Shown: positions 1-18,331 of the stretch, piece after piece
How the letters are laid out: every line of letters begins with the position of its first letter
Position numbering within the stretch: the stretch's first letter is position 1
Assembly (NCBI GenBank): GCA_019096065.1
Contig: JAGUCH010000005.1
Coordinates: 2,790,001-2,854,000 of the forward strand
Direction: 5' to 3'
Length of the DNA stretch: 64,000 bases
DNA from: Paracyclopina nana
Taxonomy: Eukaryota > Arthropoda > Copepoda > Cyclopoida > Cyclopettidae
Position numbers and translations under genes: made by a program
Notes under the pieces: generated by a model
Database searches by the model: none
Told to the model about the DNA's origin: nothing
What the model saw: the letters and a program-made list of their open reading frames with translations, nothing else

Positions 1-1341
1 GATGAACCCTCTTCTCCCTTTTCACCAGGTGAGCCGATAGTTCCTTTGGCTCCATCTAATCCAGGAAAACCACGGTGCCCCTTTGGCCCAGGCAAGCCAG
101 GCATACCAGGAAGGCCTCGTTTTCCAGGAGGACCTGATGGTCCCATAGGTCCTGCCTCTCCATCTCTTCCCGAATCACCATCTTTTCCAGGCAAACCAGG
201 CAATCCTCTTGATCCTGGAGGTCCAGGAGATCCTGGAGGACCAGGATTGCCAGACTCTCCCATTGAGCCTTGAAAGCCCTGAGGTCCAGGTGGGCCCTGC
301 ATACCAGGGGGACCTCTAGGTCCAACAGGACCAACTTGTGCTTGCATGTATGAGAATGGGTCTGGGGATGGTCCCTTTTCTCCTCCTTGTGATTGTTGGA
401 TCTGTTCTAGGAATGGTTGAATGTCTGGTTGGGGGCCTGGAGGGCCAGGGTTGCCTGGGATTCCTGGCATTCCTGGATTTCCTGGGGCGCCTAAAGTTTT
501 AAACAAATAAGTGCTTTTTCGGTCATCACAAATCAGCTATGTGACCCACCAATTTCTCCTCTCCTGCCTGGTTCCCCAGAATAGCCTTGACTTCCTTCTG
601 ACCCGTCTGATCCTAGTGCATCGACAGGTCTTTCATCAGGAGGCTGATCATAATTTTCCTGAAACATGTGACAATAGTAAAATTAATTCTTATATTTAAA
701 GCAAATGTAATCACTTGTAATGCAGGTCTGCCTGGAGCAACTTGTGAATACCCTGGGCAGACAGGACAGCACTCTCCTTGTGGAATGTAGGGCCTAGTTG
801 GGCAATCAATTTCAGGGCAAGTAACGCCCGCACAAGGGTCCCTATTACGGTTCCTATCATATCTGGCAGCCTCGGGAGACCCCGTATCTTCGGGTGGAGG
901 TGACCCATAGACATTTTGGTCTGGTTCAGGTTCGTCATAGTTAGCGTCGGCATAATCAGAGGGCCCAGCTTCGGCACCTCCTTCGTCAAACTCTCCGACT
1001 TCACCATACTCTCCGTAATTTCCATATTCGTAGCGGTAATCATCAGATGGCGGGTCCTGTGGTTGAGGTACTGGGCTGAAAGCAAGGCGTTGCAAATTAT
1101 CAAACGCAGTGTAAATCAAAGCTTGCACTGCCATAAATTAGAAGGACAATATTAATTCATTAATTGGTCTGAAAGTGAGTCTAATTTAAAAGGCGTCATA
1201 TGTTGAGGAGAGCACAATTGCAGCTTTAAAAATTAATTACTTGGGATTAGCCTCTGGCTCCGCATCCGCTCTTGCCCTGGAGGCTAAGAAGAGCAGAAGC
1301 AAGAGCAACTGCGGCGACCCCCTGACCATATTAGGCCGCAT
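1..1341 (-). CDS. Fibrillar collagen, N-terminal part (runs off the left edge)
   Basis: This is the 5' end of a secreted fibrillar procollagen, an extracellular matrix protein. Exons on the minus strand are 1341-1241 (signal peptide, Leu-rich core [14 protein letters not shown]), 1075-715, 658-550 and 490 to beyond position 1. All junction phases agree. Exon 2 carries a Tyr/Asp/Glu-rich stretch and then a short von Willebrand C-type module with Cys pairs ([14 protein letters not shown], then GECCPVCPG). Exon 4 starts with a minor Gly-X-Y helix. A non-helical interruption follows (about PQPDIQPF to MQAQVG), resembling an N-telopeptide/propeptide boundary, and then the main triple helix begins. 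The motif [14 protein letters not shown] matches the conserved N-terminal cross-link region of fibrillar collagens as I remember it. A second in-frame ATG lies at 1329. VWC plus Gly-X-Y is solid; assignment to a particular fibrillar clade is not. Confidence 0.88.
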
Positions 1342-2483
1342 GGCTTATCCGCCGCCGCCGGGGGAATCGGGCATATCCACCCACAGTGGTGGCTGTTAGC
1401 CTGAAAAAATTCCATGAATTGATGGAGAAGATTTTTGCAATAAAGATTTTAGCCTACCGTCTTCGCGACTGAAAGAAGTCTTCACCCTGAAGAGTCTCGA
1501 GGGTGACTGAAGTTCTCCTTTTGGAGATGACAAGACTTGTTCTCATTTGAGCATCGCATGCATCTGTTTTTGAGTGACTTATGACCCTAACCACATGTGT
1601 GTGGCACAATTTGCGAAACATTACAGCTCATCTTAGTAGGCCAATAAATGAACTATTACAGAAGCTCAAATTGGACCCAAAAATTGTTTTTATGAAATAA
1701 TTTAAGCAACTCCCCAAACAGATACCAAAATTTGAGTCAGGTTAAGTTCAATATACTTAGCATCTTATTGAAAGCCTGATTATTTTTTGCAGCCTACGAA
1801 TCGACTTTTAATTTTGAAACATGTGGCATTTTGCCTTGAGAGCTTACAAGCTATATATTGCTTGTTATGACAAAGATGAGCAACTTTTTTCTTTGCCAGC
1901 TTATGTTTGCAGTGCACAGTGGGAAACAGTTGCGAATAGGCAAAAATCCATTGGTGCCAAAATCAGCTATCGTTGAAAATAAAGTCACGTTATCTCGAGG
2001 AATTCTATGCTTAATGTGTGGCAGGCATTTCCCCTGTGTGCAAATTTGGCCTAAATTCAGTGGTTACAAATGTAGGAAAACTTGCTCGCCCTCATTGAAG
2101 AAGTTTTGGCAAAAAAGGAGCAAAAACTTTTAATGAACAATTTGTTTTATTGTAAGAAGTGGAACTATCTACAATCACATTGTACGAAGGGGAAGGGAGA
2201 AGCTCAATAGTAATGGTTATAACAAAATTAACGAATGTAGCGACACACTCATTTTGGCATTCACATCATCTAATTTTCGTCGTTTTTATCCTCCTCTGCT
2301 TCATCATCTGACACATTTCCAGTCTCATATTCATCCTCCTAGAAGCAAAATGGAGCGATTGAAACTAATGCTGAGCTTCGCAATTATCAAACACAGAATG
2401 ACATTCAACAATGATAGCCCGAAATGTGCAGATAGTTTGATTTACACACTCAAATGTATGGACGGTACTCGCATTCGAGAGCT
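1342..2483. other. Intergenic, collagen promoter side / SPPL2 3' UTR
   Basis: This lies between the collagen start and the SPPL2 stop, both on the minus strand. The only site I can name is the SPPL2 polyadenylation signal near 2146. Short open frames here show no family resemblance. Confidence 0.5.
2146..2151 (-). promoter_or_regulatory. Polyadenylation signal for SPPL2
   Basis: AATAAA on the minus strand, about 330 nt downstream of the SPPL2 stop codon. Confidence 0.5.
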
Positions 2484-4556
2484 TTATCGAGACTCTTTGG
2501 GTTCTTCAGTCGGGTTGTTACTTTGAGCAGGATCACACCCTTGTTCTTCATCCTCAATAATAGCTTCGGCTACAGAGGATATTTTGGGCTCTTCAACTGC
2601 TGGCTGAAAGGTGTTAAGAAAAGGCTAGTCACTGCAATGGTGCAACAAAAAATCAAAAGCCAGTGTTCTTAGTACGTAAAGTCAATTGAGCATTAAGATG
2701 AACTTACTTCCATATCTCCCCTCCACATGTTGCCCAGATCTCCACAAATGAGGGCAACGACAAATACTGGAATTAATGTGAAAGGGACTAAGTAGAGCAA
2801 AGCTGGCTGCGCGGATTTCATCACAAATAAGCTGATGAATGTGGCCACCATGCCCAAGCAATATGACACATTGGTCACAATCCAGTAGGTCCAGCACCTC
2901 GAACCTTTTTGCAAGTCATACGCATGGCAAAAGCTAAGCAGCAGGCCGGGCACAAGAATGTCACCAAATCCCAGCATGGAGTACGAGAGGAAGCAGGCCA
3001 TCAACGGGTCATTGTTGAAGTGAGGTACTTTCAACACCATCGGAAGTTGCTCATCAGTTTCACCACCGGTGGCAACTTCCACCATCACTGATTTTCCATC
3101 CTGAAAAAAAACCACATTGATTTCATTTTCCATAATCAACCTAGTTGCTGAAGCCCACCTTGGTCAAGAGAGGTGTGATAAAGACGAAAAAGATGTCGTA
3201 GATGAACAAAGTGCACAGGAGCACGGTTATGATCTTCAAGCTGGGCAGCCGTAGAGTCTTGAGCATGTTGATGCTGAAAACGACTCCAAGGATATCCTGG
3301 AGGACCCAAGCCCATGAGGCTTTGCGATAGACAGCCCAGACAACCGTGACGCTGAGCGAAAACACCATGAGGAGAAACTGTCTTAGCTCCAGGTACACTG
3401 TTCCTCCACATATTCGGAGCTTTGGAAGCTGCAGCGTTGGACAACGAGGGAAAATTCTGTAGGACATCATGACCAGAGGCTCGAGACAGGCATATACTGC
3501 CAAGAATGAGGCAAAGCAAAACATGCCGATGATGACGTACACTGAAAACGGTATCACATAATTCGCCACCATTAGACTTATATGCAATAATAAGAATACT
3601 CACCAAGTTTGTCAAAAAAGAAGTACAGGAGCAGCAGCATGAGGCACATGCAACAGACAAACCCAATAATCAAAAGAGGGGTTACGCGTAGAGAAATTTC
3701 TTCTCTTGGTCGTTTGCTCTCATCTTTCTGAGCACAAATGTGCTCGTCCTCTTGAGCTTCATCTTGGTCTTCACTCTTTGGCCTATTATCCTCAACTAGA
3801 CCATCAAGGCTAAAAGAGGAAAAAATCACCAATATTGCTATTAATATGAACTCCGAATTTACAGCCGCTTTTTGGTGTAACCAGACCACATTGATCCAAC
3901 TGCCACGGTGAATACAGCCATCAACAGGATAATGACAAGACTAAAGTCAAACATCCTCTCCATTTCTTCAGGTGCATAGATGATGAACTTGGCGTGTTTG
4001 TGATTCTTTTGCAGTTCAAGAATGACATCTTTGTCAGACTCTTTGAAGAGGGCTGCTACCAGAATATTTGCCTCGTAGTTTGAAGCATTGAATTTAGACG
4101 TCAAAGGGGTGTCTGCCAAAATGCCTAAACCTTTTCTTTCAGCAATGAGTTGTGCACGTTCATCAATTGTGCAATTGCCAGTGACATTTTGGTTCTCGCT
4201 ATTGGTTGGCACAATGGCTATTTTTCCAGACAAGTCTTGCGGAACGTTTGGATCGTCAGCCGAGCAAGTGTCGGCATTACTGAGGTAGACGAGTTGGTCC
4301 AAGTCGTAGATCACAGCTTCACTTTTGTTGGCCGTCAAGTTGAACAATTGAGGGTAAAACTTGATGCAGAAATTGGCTTCATTGCTGTCAGGGACTTGAG
4401 CAACAAAAACTCCTAAACCAAATGATGATTGAGAGGCGACCTATGGATTGAAAGAGGCTTAGACATTATGATTCACATTACTTAAGTTTAGATAATTACC
4501 AATTTCAGACAACAAATGAAGAAGAGTGGCGAGATAAACTTTGACATTTTGAACAT
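2484..4556 (-). CDS. SPPL2: Signal peptide peptidase-like 2 (GxGD intramembrane aspartyl protease)
   Basis: Intramembrane protease that cleaves type II membrane protein stubs, in the presenilin/SPP family. Exons are 4556-4500, 4440-3863, 3809-3604, 3541-3159, 3100-2708 and 2603-2484, with all phases consistent, giving about 578 aa. Residues 1-19 look like a signal peptide. A lumenal protease-associated-like domain with N-glycosylation sites follows, then nine-helix-type hydrophobic segments. Catalytic motifs are intact: YD in LFIYDIFFVFITP, GxGD in MLGFGDILVPG, and the PAL motif in QPALLYLVP. The exon 2/3 boundary was placed at 3604/3541 because it rebuilds the family sequence FDKLVYVIIG; an apparent AG at 3578-3577 would break frame and leave an intron of under 30 nt. 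The C-terminal tail is acidic and short. SPPL2 rather than SPP is supported by the long lumenal N-terminal domain. Confidence 0.93.
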
Positions 4557-5384
4557 GGGATTCAATCTATCAGGAATTCATGTTTCTTTTTTTCACGATT
4601 TCAAATTCGGAGGAGTTGCAGGTAGAAATTCTTCGGAACTCAGCTGAACTGAAGGCAGAGAAAAAAGTAGAGAAAGCTTGAGTCACAAAGCAGCAGTACT
4701 CAACACTTGTGATGTCAAACCAAACAACATTTCAGAAGGTTACCCTTGAAATAGGATCGAAAAACTAAGTCAGAAAGATTTATGTTAAGGCAAATGATCG
4801 ACATCATTCCCATATTTTGTGCATTTCCATTTCTATTAGTTTGCGTTAATCTTTGCCAAATTAATTTATACATTGATGTAATAACCGAGGTCTACCATGT
4901 TAGAATTATAAAAAATAAGAAATTTTCATCTTTACTTCATGCCTTAAAACTATTGACGCGCTTTTTACGCTAAAGTCTGTGTAATTTTATGTTGTTTCTC
5001 ACTTTTAAGTGAATTTGAAAAGAAAAGACCAATGACAGTCCTTCAAAAGTGGAAGCTAATATCTGCATTTCCTGGACCGTACATCTGAAGTCATCTTATC
5101 AATCACAAAGGATTGAATTTCGCAAAAGTTTATCCAAGAATGGACGCTGCTGTCATTGAAGGCCAGCTGGTTTTGTGACATGCACTACTGTCGTTGCTAT
5201 TCCTAGTAATTTGACGCAAAAATATTTCTCATACAAGGTAAGCGCGATTAATTTTCTCGCCAACTTGCAGGGTGTGTCTATTTTTCTGCTGACGCTCATG
5301 TCATCAGATTTTCACTGTGCAGGCAGAAGCTAGCTTAAAGTAAGTTGCTGAACAAACATAACACAGTGAGTCACCAATATCAAG
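4557..5384. other. Divergent intergenic region between SPPL2 and the DUF4804-like gene
   Basis: A head-to-head spacer of 828 bp that presumably holds two promoters. It is AT-rich, with no recognisable core promoter element. The small open frame near 4782-4973 has no supporting features. Confidence 0.45.
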
Positions 5385-7003
5385 ATGGCAGAAAAGAAGT
5401 GGCTAGAGGAGCTGACTGTTGTGAAACCCAGCCCTAAATTGGCAACATTTGAAGCATTGCTGGATTCGAGTGAGACTTTCGAGGCTCAAATTCACAGGTT
5501 CAAGACTCGAGATAATGTGATTACAAAAAAGTCCAACCCAATCTTCCTCAATTATGCAAACGACTCGTACATAATTATGCACGAAAGAGTGCTTGAGTTG
5601 TGCCATTCATTTTTGTCGCACAAGCGTGATTTTGGAACAAGTGCAGAAAAGGCCTTGTACAAAGAAATGACACTCGTGGGCTTTATCGAAAGGCTCATCA
5701 GCAAGGTACAATTAACTTTAGCACTGATTCTATGAATGTTAAATTGATCCGGATGATGCAATAATTCAAGCGACCTTTGTCATTTGTTGGGCCTGGAGAT
5801 GGATATTTGTTGAGAAATCAGCAACTCGGCTCTTCTGACTGGCATCTTATTGGAGCTGAAGAAGAGACAATCAAGAAGTATAACAGAAGGAGCAAAAATC
5901 CTCTTCCTTCTATTCACGATTACATGACGTACGACGAAATCAAATTAGCTGCTCTTCTCCAAGCTTCTTCGCCTGTCATGCCAATCAACACTGGCTCACG
6001 AGACAATGTGGGTCGTCGAAATCACGGCAAACAGCCTCATGTTAATGAGGCCATTTACATTGGTGCAGTAGGAGCAAGATTTGAACGATCTGGATGCATG
6101 GAATGGCAGGAGATGGTGGTTACTGAAGGCTCTGGAGAAAGTTAGCAATTTCTTGGTGATAAAGTAACGTAAAAGTTAGAAGAGCAATTTTTTACATTTA
6201 GATACTGCAAACGGGCTGGCCAAGCTTTTTGCCAATTTTTATGGGTTGGATAGGTTCCCTAGCTTCGAAATGTGCTCAGAGAATCCGGAGCCAAATGGCG
6301 TTATACCGTTTGGTTATGGGAACTTTTTCAACGCTGCTGTGTATCGACAGCGGATAAATTTGAGTGCGGAAACTTTTTTCATCGAGGCAAACAAACGAGG
6401 TCAGGATAGAGGCCGCAAAGTGCATGCGTACATAACCGGACTTGGCCTGGGAGTTTGGAAGCTAACTCAACATCAGGTAGTAGTTGCTGTAGGCTAACAT
6501 AAATAAAAAAGCCCCCCGCCTTAAATTTGCATATTTTCACAACCATGCAGACTGCTGAATACATCCAGGCATTCGAGGAAGCTCTCCAGAATCTGGCTTT
6601 AAAGGATGCTATTCCCTTTATTAAAGAAGTTGAATTTGCATGGATTGGTGAAAGAGCCAAAGCTCATACTAAGTTGGTCAATGGGCAAAAACTACCTGGC
6701 ACTGACATTGAAATATCTTTCACCAAGAATGACCCATTTAAAGCTGAGGCCGCAAAAGAAGAAGAGGGCCTATTAGTTGTGGCCATGTATGCCTGGGATG
6801 GAAATTCATTTCCTGGCAATGAATATTGGACTGGAGGCTTGAGTGCTTCTGGAGATCCAGCAGCTGCATGTTGCACTCAAATAATTCAGTTGCAAAACCC
6901 TTACGTTAATGGAAAAAGCATCAATGCCACCAATCTAAGAATTGCCAGTGTGCAACACGGCCTGCTGCATCTTGCTGAATTTGCCACGAAAGTGTCAGGG
7001 TGA
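5385..7003 (+). CDS. Conserved protein of unknown function, DUF4804-like
   Basis: Four exons, 5385-5705, 5771-6140, 6202-6476 and 6551-7003, give 472 aa. Three introns of about 60-75 nt fit the phases exactly. I recognise the overall sequence type from arthropod proteins I associate with Pfam DUF4804, though I could not check this. Striking blocks are SIHDYMTYDEIKLAALL (about 160), VGARFERSGCMEWQEM (about 215), GLGLGVWKL (about 310), MYAWDGNSFPGNEYW (about 415) and LSASGDPAAACC (about 432). These have the density of Gly, Asn and Asp loops typical of an enzyme fold, but I cannot assign a reaction. There is no signal peptide or membrane segment, so it is probably cytosolic. An AATAAA follows 11 nt after the stop. 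It lies 197 bp upstream of SSADH on the same strand. Confidence 0.85.
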
Positions 7004-7013
7004 ACATTTATCT

Positions 7014-7019
7014 AATAAA
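7014..7019 (+). promoter_or_regulatory. Polyadenylation signal for the DUF4804-like gene
   Basis: AATAAA 11 nt after the TGA stop; the next gene starts less than 200 bp further on. Confidence 0.6.
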
Positions 7020-7200
7020 ACGAGGTTCAAATTGTGTACGAAATTTGACTACTACTATATATAAAGGCATCCAGACTCGTTTCTCAATTGAGTTTTTGTG
7101 GCTCTCCAGTGCGGATGACACAAACTTGTTTCTGGGTGAGCATTGATTAACTTCTTCTTCGTTTGCAGCTGAGTGGAGTCGTTCAAAATATAGACGAGGA

Positions 7201-10200
7201 ATGGCCTCAACTGCGCTCAACCTCTTGAGGGTCTCTACATCCCTGCAAAAATGGTGAATTTTCCAAGGCCATCCTTTCATTTTCTTTTTGAATAGCATGT
7301 AGCTGTAGTGCGTCGTAGTAGGCTTTTGACACTTTCTCCATTCAATTCTAGCTTGCAAATTCGAGCAATGTCTTCCCTATTGAAAGGACCCAAGGCCTAC
7401 GTCAATGGACAATGGGTATCAGCAGCCTCTGGGCAAACATTTGACGTGACGAACCCTGTCAACGGGAATGTAATTGCCAGTGTGCCTGATATGAATGGAG
7501 CTGATGCTCATGCTGCCATTGATGCTGCACATGAGGTAAGATTATTGATGAAATGCTTATTTTGATTTCAATAAAGCCGATAATATGCTCATTGTTGGGG
7601 AAAATACCTATACTTGAGCCGATCGAGTGGCCTCATAACTTTTTTAATAGGCTTTCCAAAGTTGGCGAGATACTACTGTCAAAGAAAGGTCAGCCCTCTT
7701 GAGGAAGTGGTTTAACCTCTGTGTTGAAAACGGGGAAGAATTGGCGAAACTTTTGACCGCTGAACAAGGAAAGCCCATAGCTGAGGCCAGAGGTGAAATT
7801 GGGTACTCCAACGGATTCCTCGAATGGTTTTCAGAAGAGGCCAGAAGGATTTATGGAGAAGTAGGCTACTGGAGAGAGGTGCTTTCTCCCCTTTTTTCTG
7901 CTAATGCCTAGCTTTTCAGGTTGTTCCTGCTCCAACCAAAGGCAAGGAAATGGTTTTAATTCGTCAACCAGTGGGCGTGGCTGCAATGATCACTCCTTGG
8001 AACTTCCCTGCTGCAATGATCACAAGAAAGGTACCACACAAGAAATTCCTTTTTTAATTCCTGCTATATCTGAGCTAATCAACTAAAGAATTGAGTAAAC
8101 GGAGCCATGCTGAACAATTTAGCTCCTTTTGAGCGTTAAATTTTCCTGATTATTTCAAAATATTCTAAGCTGCAATCCTGAAAAGTGCAAAGACAGCAAT
8201 TTTTAAAGAAATTGTGCACTCAATAAATTTTGATGTTCCCGAGCACCAATGGCCTTATCAACTTGGCTGAGTTGATTCATGGCTGATTTTATTCTACCTT
8301 TAAAAAAGGCTGGTGCTGCATTGGCCTCGGGATGTACAGTGGTCATAAAGCCCGCAGAAGATACTCCTCTCACAGCTCTGGCCTTGGCAGCCTTGGCTGA
8401 GCAAGCTGGGTTTCCCAAGGGTGAGAACCTCATTACTCTAATTATTTTCCATTAAAGGAATGAAGACGAATTTTTCTCATTAGGAGTTGTGAATATTGTC
8501 ACATGCAAGCACGAGAAAGCTGCAGAAGTTGGCGCAGCTTTTTGCTCAAGTCCTCAAGTTGGGGCCTTGTCATTCACAGGATCTACAAGAGTTGGTAATG
8601 GGGGATCATCTCGTTCTGTTAACGTCTTTTTCCAGCAAGGGATTTTCTTGCCAACGTTCATTTTTCTGCAAGCCGAATTAGATTCATCTCCCCACGTTGC
8701 CAAAGAGCATCTTTTTTGAAAGCCTCCACAAGATGTTATTTTTCATATAGGATAAGTGTAAAAAAAAGGCTCAAGAAAGGCTGAAGATATGCTCTCTTTT
8801 CAGGCAAACTTTTGTATCGACAGTGTGCAGACACTGTGAAAAAAGTTGCTCTCGAGCTTGGTGGCAACGCACCATTCATCGTTTTTGATTCGGCTGATCT
8901 CGACAAGGCTGTGGATGGAATGATGGTGGCCAAGTTCAGGAACATGGGGCAAACTTGCGTGTGCACCAACAGAGTCTACGTCCAGGTATCTTTTTTGCAC
9001 AATGTTCTACTACAGAATTTTTCTTTCGATATCCAGCAGAAATTCTTCCAGCTTCACTAGAGCCCGATAATTTATTCCATGCCTATTTACACAAGGCTCA
9101 CATTTAGAAGCAGTATTGATATAGCACTTTGCTAAACTTACTTGACGTTGCTTTCTAATTTCCCAGTATACCTTGATGTTTGCCTCAATCTTCGACTACT
9201 TTATCTAGCAAAAATCTACTCTTCGAGCTAAATGTAAAATAAACAACGCTCGAAAACTGCACTTGTGTGAATTTCTCTAATAAGAGCTGGTAGTTACCTA
9301 TCCGCAACAAGTGAAAAATATCAAAGTTTGCTACTTTCCTGTAATAGAAGGGCGGCATATGTGCGAAAAGACGCACTTTCTAAATTGCTATTGCAAGCAC
9401 GTTTCACGAACATTCAATCCGCAAGCTCAAACTTTGTTTTTTCTGCATTCGCCTCCTAAAGCAGAAGTATATGATGAAGAGTAGTAAAATAGGGCAGTGT
9501 GTAATTATTACTCAAGAGCTCATTTTTAGACTAAGCCCAGCACATGATATGTTATACGGCCCCAATCCTTGTGTCAACAATCATAAAATACAGCAAGAGT
9601 TGCGCTCGTTTTAGGATGGGATTTACGATGCATTTATCGCTAAAATGAAGGAGCGCATCGAAAGGACCCTCGTTCTCGGTGATGGAATGGAGGCAAATGT
9701 CAATCAAGGGCCTCTGATCAATGACAATCAATTTAAGAAGGTCGTAAGCTATGTGGAAGATGCAAAGACAAAAGGAGCACAAGTGGTCATGGGAGGCTGC
9801 CCTGATGAACGTGGTGGCCTTTTCTATAAGCCCACCATTTTAACTGATGTCAACCCCACAATGGAATTGTACAAGGATGAAATCTTCGGCCCAGTCATCT
9901 CAATAATGAGATTCAAAGAGGAGAAAGTAAGTAATCAGCGATTCTTTCCACCGATACACCATCAGGTATTATGCTATCTCCTCAAGCTAATCGAGATACT
10001 ACAAATGGATGAAAGGCTTTTCTAGTTTTCTAGTTGGCTAAGCCGACTAGAGCTACTGCAGAAAATAGGAGGCATTTGATATCACAAAAAGGTAGTCCTT
10101 TGTTAAAAAAAGTAATAAAGGGATCCTTTTTCAATACCGCCTAGCTATATCTGAAACGTAAAGCTTCGTTTTCAGTAGTGATGATAATTATAATCATGAC

Positions 10201-10692
10201 TATTCAATTGCCACAAAAAGGCTAACAATGGAGGGAATAATATTACATGGAAAAATAATCACTCGACCTGCCAAAACAACCTTTCATGCCATATAAAAGC
10301 CCTATCAACTAAAGAAGTATTTCCCGCTGCGTGTTTTATATTGGGCCTCTCCATTTAGCACACATACCATGTCCCGAAATTGATCAATCTCGTAAGCCAT
10401 AAAAGCCATGTGTAATGTGGGCACTTTTTCTTTCACGTAGGAGGCCGTCGATCTAGCAAACGACTGCAGAGTTGGATTAGCTGGCTATTTCTATTCCAAC
10501 GATGTCAGCCAGTGTTGGAGGGTGAGCAAGAAACTCGAGGTGGGCATGGTGGGCGTCAATGAGGGCCTGATTAGCACCCACGAGGCAGCTTTCGGAGGAG
10601 TCAAGGAATCAGGCCTAGGACGCGAAGGGGCTCGTCAAGGCATCGACGAGTTTTCCGAGTGGAAATACATTTGCTTCGGTGGCATGCAGTAA
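7201..10692 (+). CDS. ALDH5A1: Succinate-semialdehyde dehydrogenase, mitochondrial
   Basis: Oxidises succinate semialdehyde to succinate with NAD+, the last step of GABA breakdown, in the mitochondrial matrix. Nine exons (7201-7253, 7352-7535, 7651-7860, 7920-8030, 8309-8420, 8484-8594, 8804-8985, 9615-9926, 10441-10692) give 508 aa with every phase matching. I chose the ATG at 7201 because splicing to 7352 yields an Arg/Ser/Leu-rich, acid-free leader typical of mitochondrial import; the internal ATG at 7368 would remove it. Family landmarks are [14 protein letters not shown], the KPAEDTP cofactor loop, SFTGSTRVG, the catalytic Glu in [10 protein letters not shown] and the catalytic Cys in NMGQTCVC. 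The C-terminus [13 protein letters not shown] is intact. An AATAAA begins 5 nt after the stop, implying a very short 3' UTR. SSADH is favoured over other ALDHs by the near-collinear match to the human enzyme as I remember it. Confidence 0.95.
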
Positions 10693-10696
10693 GCGT

Positions 10697-10702
10697 AATA
10701 AA
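10697..10702 (+). promoter_or_regulatory. Polyadenylation signal for SSADH
   Basis: AATAAA beginning 5 nt after the TAA stop codon. Confidence 0.6.
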
Positions 10703-10834
10703 AAATGCTATCTCTGTATAGAATTCTTTGTTGTTCTTCATAATTCACTCCTGAAACATTATACACTCAGTATGAAATAATTGATGATCAGGTGGATATT
10801 CTTTACATATATAGCTGTTGTAGCATGAGGTGAG

Positions 10835-10857
10835 CTCTCTCTCTCTCTCTCTCTCTC
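10835..10857. repeat. (CT)n microsatellite
   Basis: Uninterrupted CT dinucleotide run of 23 bases in the SSADH/PKA-RI spacer. Confidence 0.9.
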
Positions 10858-11460
10858 GAAATGATGAAATTTTCGAAGTCTTCCACAAAACCGGATTGAA
10901 CGTTTCTAAACAGAGCTCTGATTGGGTGGAAATGGGAGCTAGGCTAAGTCTCTCTTCAGAGAAAAAGAGAGGCCGCCGTCGGGCTGTGTATATATACGAC
11001 GATATGGCTGCATTTTCCGTGTGTAATAATTAGTGCGCGCGCAGTAGTAATTGTATAATTTAGTACGAACCGAGATATGCTATGTAGTAATAGAAGTGTA
11101 AACTGCCTGTGTGTCAGTTGATTCGGATCAACACTTATGAACCGGTTTTTTTCTGGGATGATAATGTGCGATTTCAATTCAGTTAATTTGCCGGCTAGCT
11201 AGCTTGCTTGACTGGGAGGAGGAGCTACTCGAGATTTTGCATATAAAATCTGCTTCTCTTTAGGTGACGGAACGTACGTGCTAAAAGTACCGTAGTTAAT
11301 GAGGTTATGTATCTTTTCGAATCAATCTTCGCCGCAAATCTTCTCATCATGTGCGACACTTTTCTTTCGTACATGCAGCAACAGCAGCAGCTTAACTTTG
11401 CTTCTTCTCAGAATTTAGTAGTAGTAGTTGTTGTAGTCGTAGTTGGAGGATCGAGGGAAA

Positions 11461-18331
<6,871 letters not shown>

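Larger units (their letters stand above)
10693..11460. other. Convergent intergenic region (SSADH / PKA-RI 3' ends)
   Basis: Holds both 3' UTRs. Contains a CT microsatellite (10835-10857) and a GTA/GTT-rich run around 11416-11444. No gene supported. Confidence 0.45.

Noticed and set aside
46..273. Plus-strand Pro/Gly-rich open frame across the collagen exon
   Set aside because: It is the complement of Gly-X-Y coding sequence, which itself reads as a Pro/Gly pseudo-repeat. The minus strand has the signal peptide, VWC module and splice logic.
3136..3666. Continuous frame bridging SPPL2 exons 2 and 3 without an intron
   Set aside because: It loses the family sequence on both sides. The 62 nt intron 3603-3542 restores FDKL-VYVIIG exactly.
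10956..11177. Small open frame in the SSADH/PKA-RI spacer
   Set aside because: No family features, no splice partner, and it overlaps 3' UTR and microsatellite sequence.
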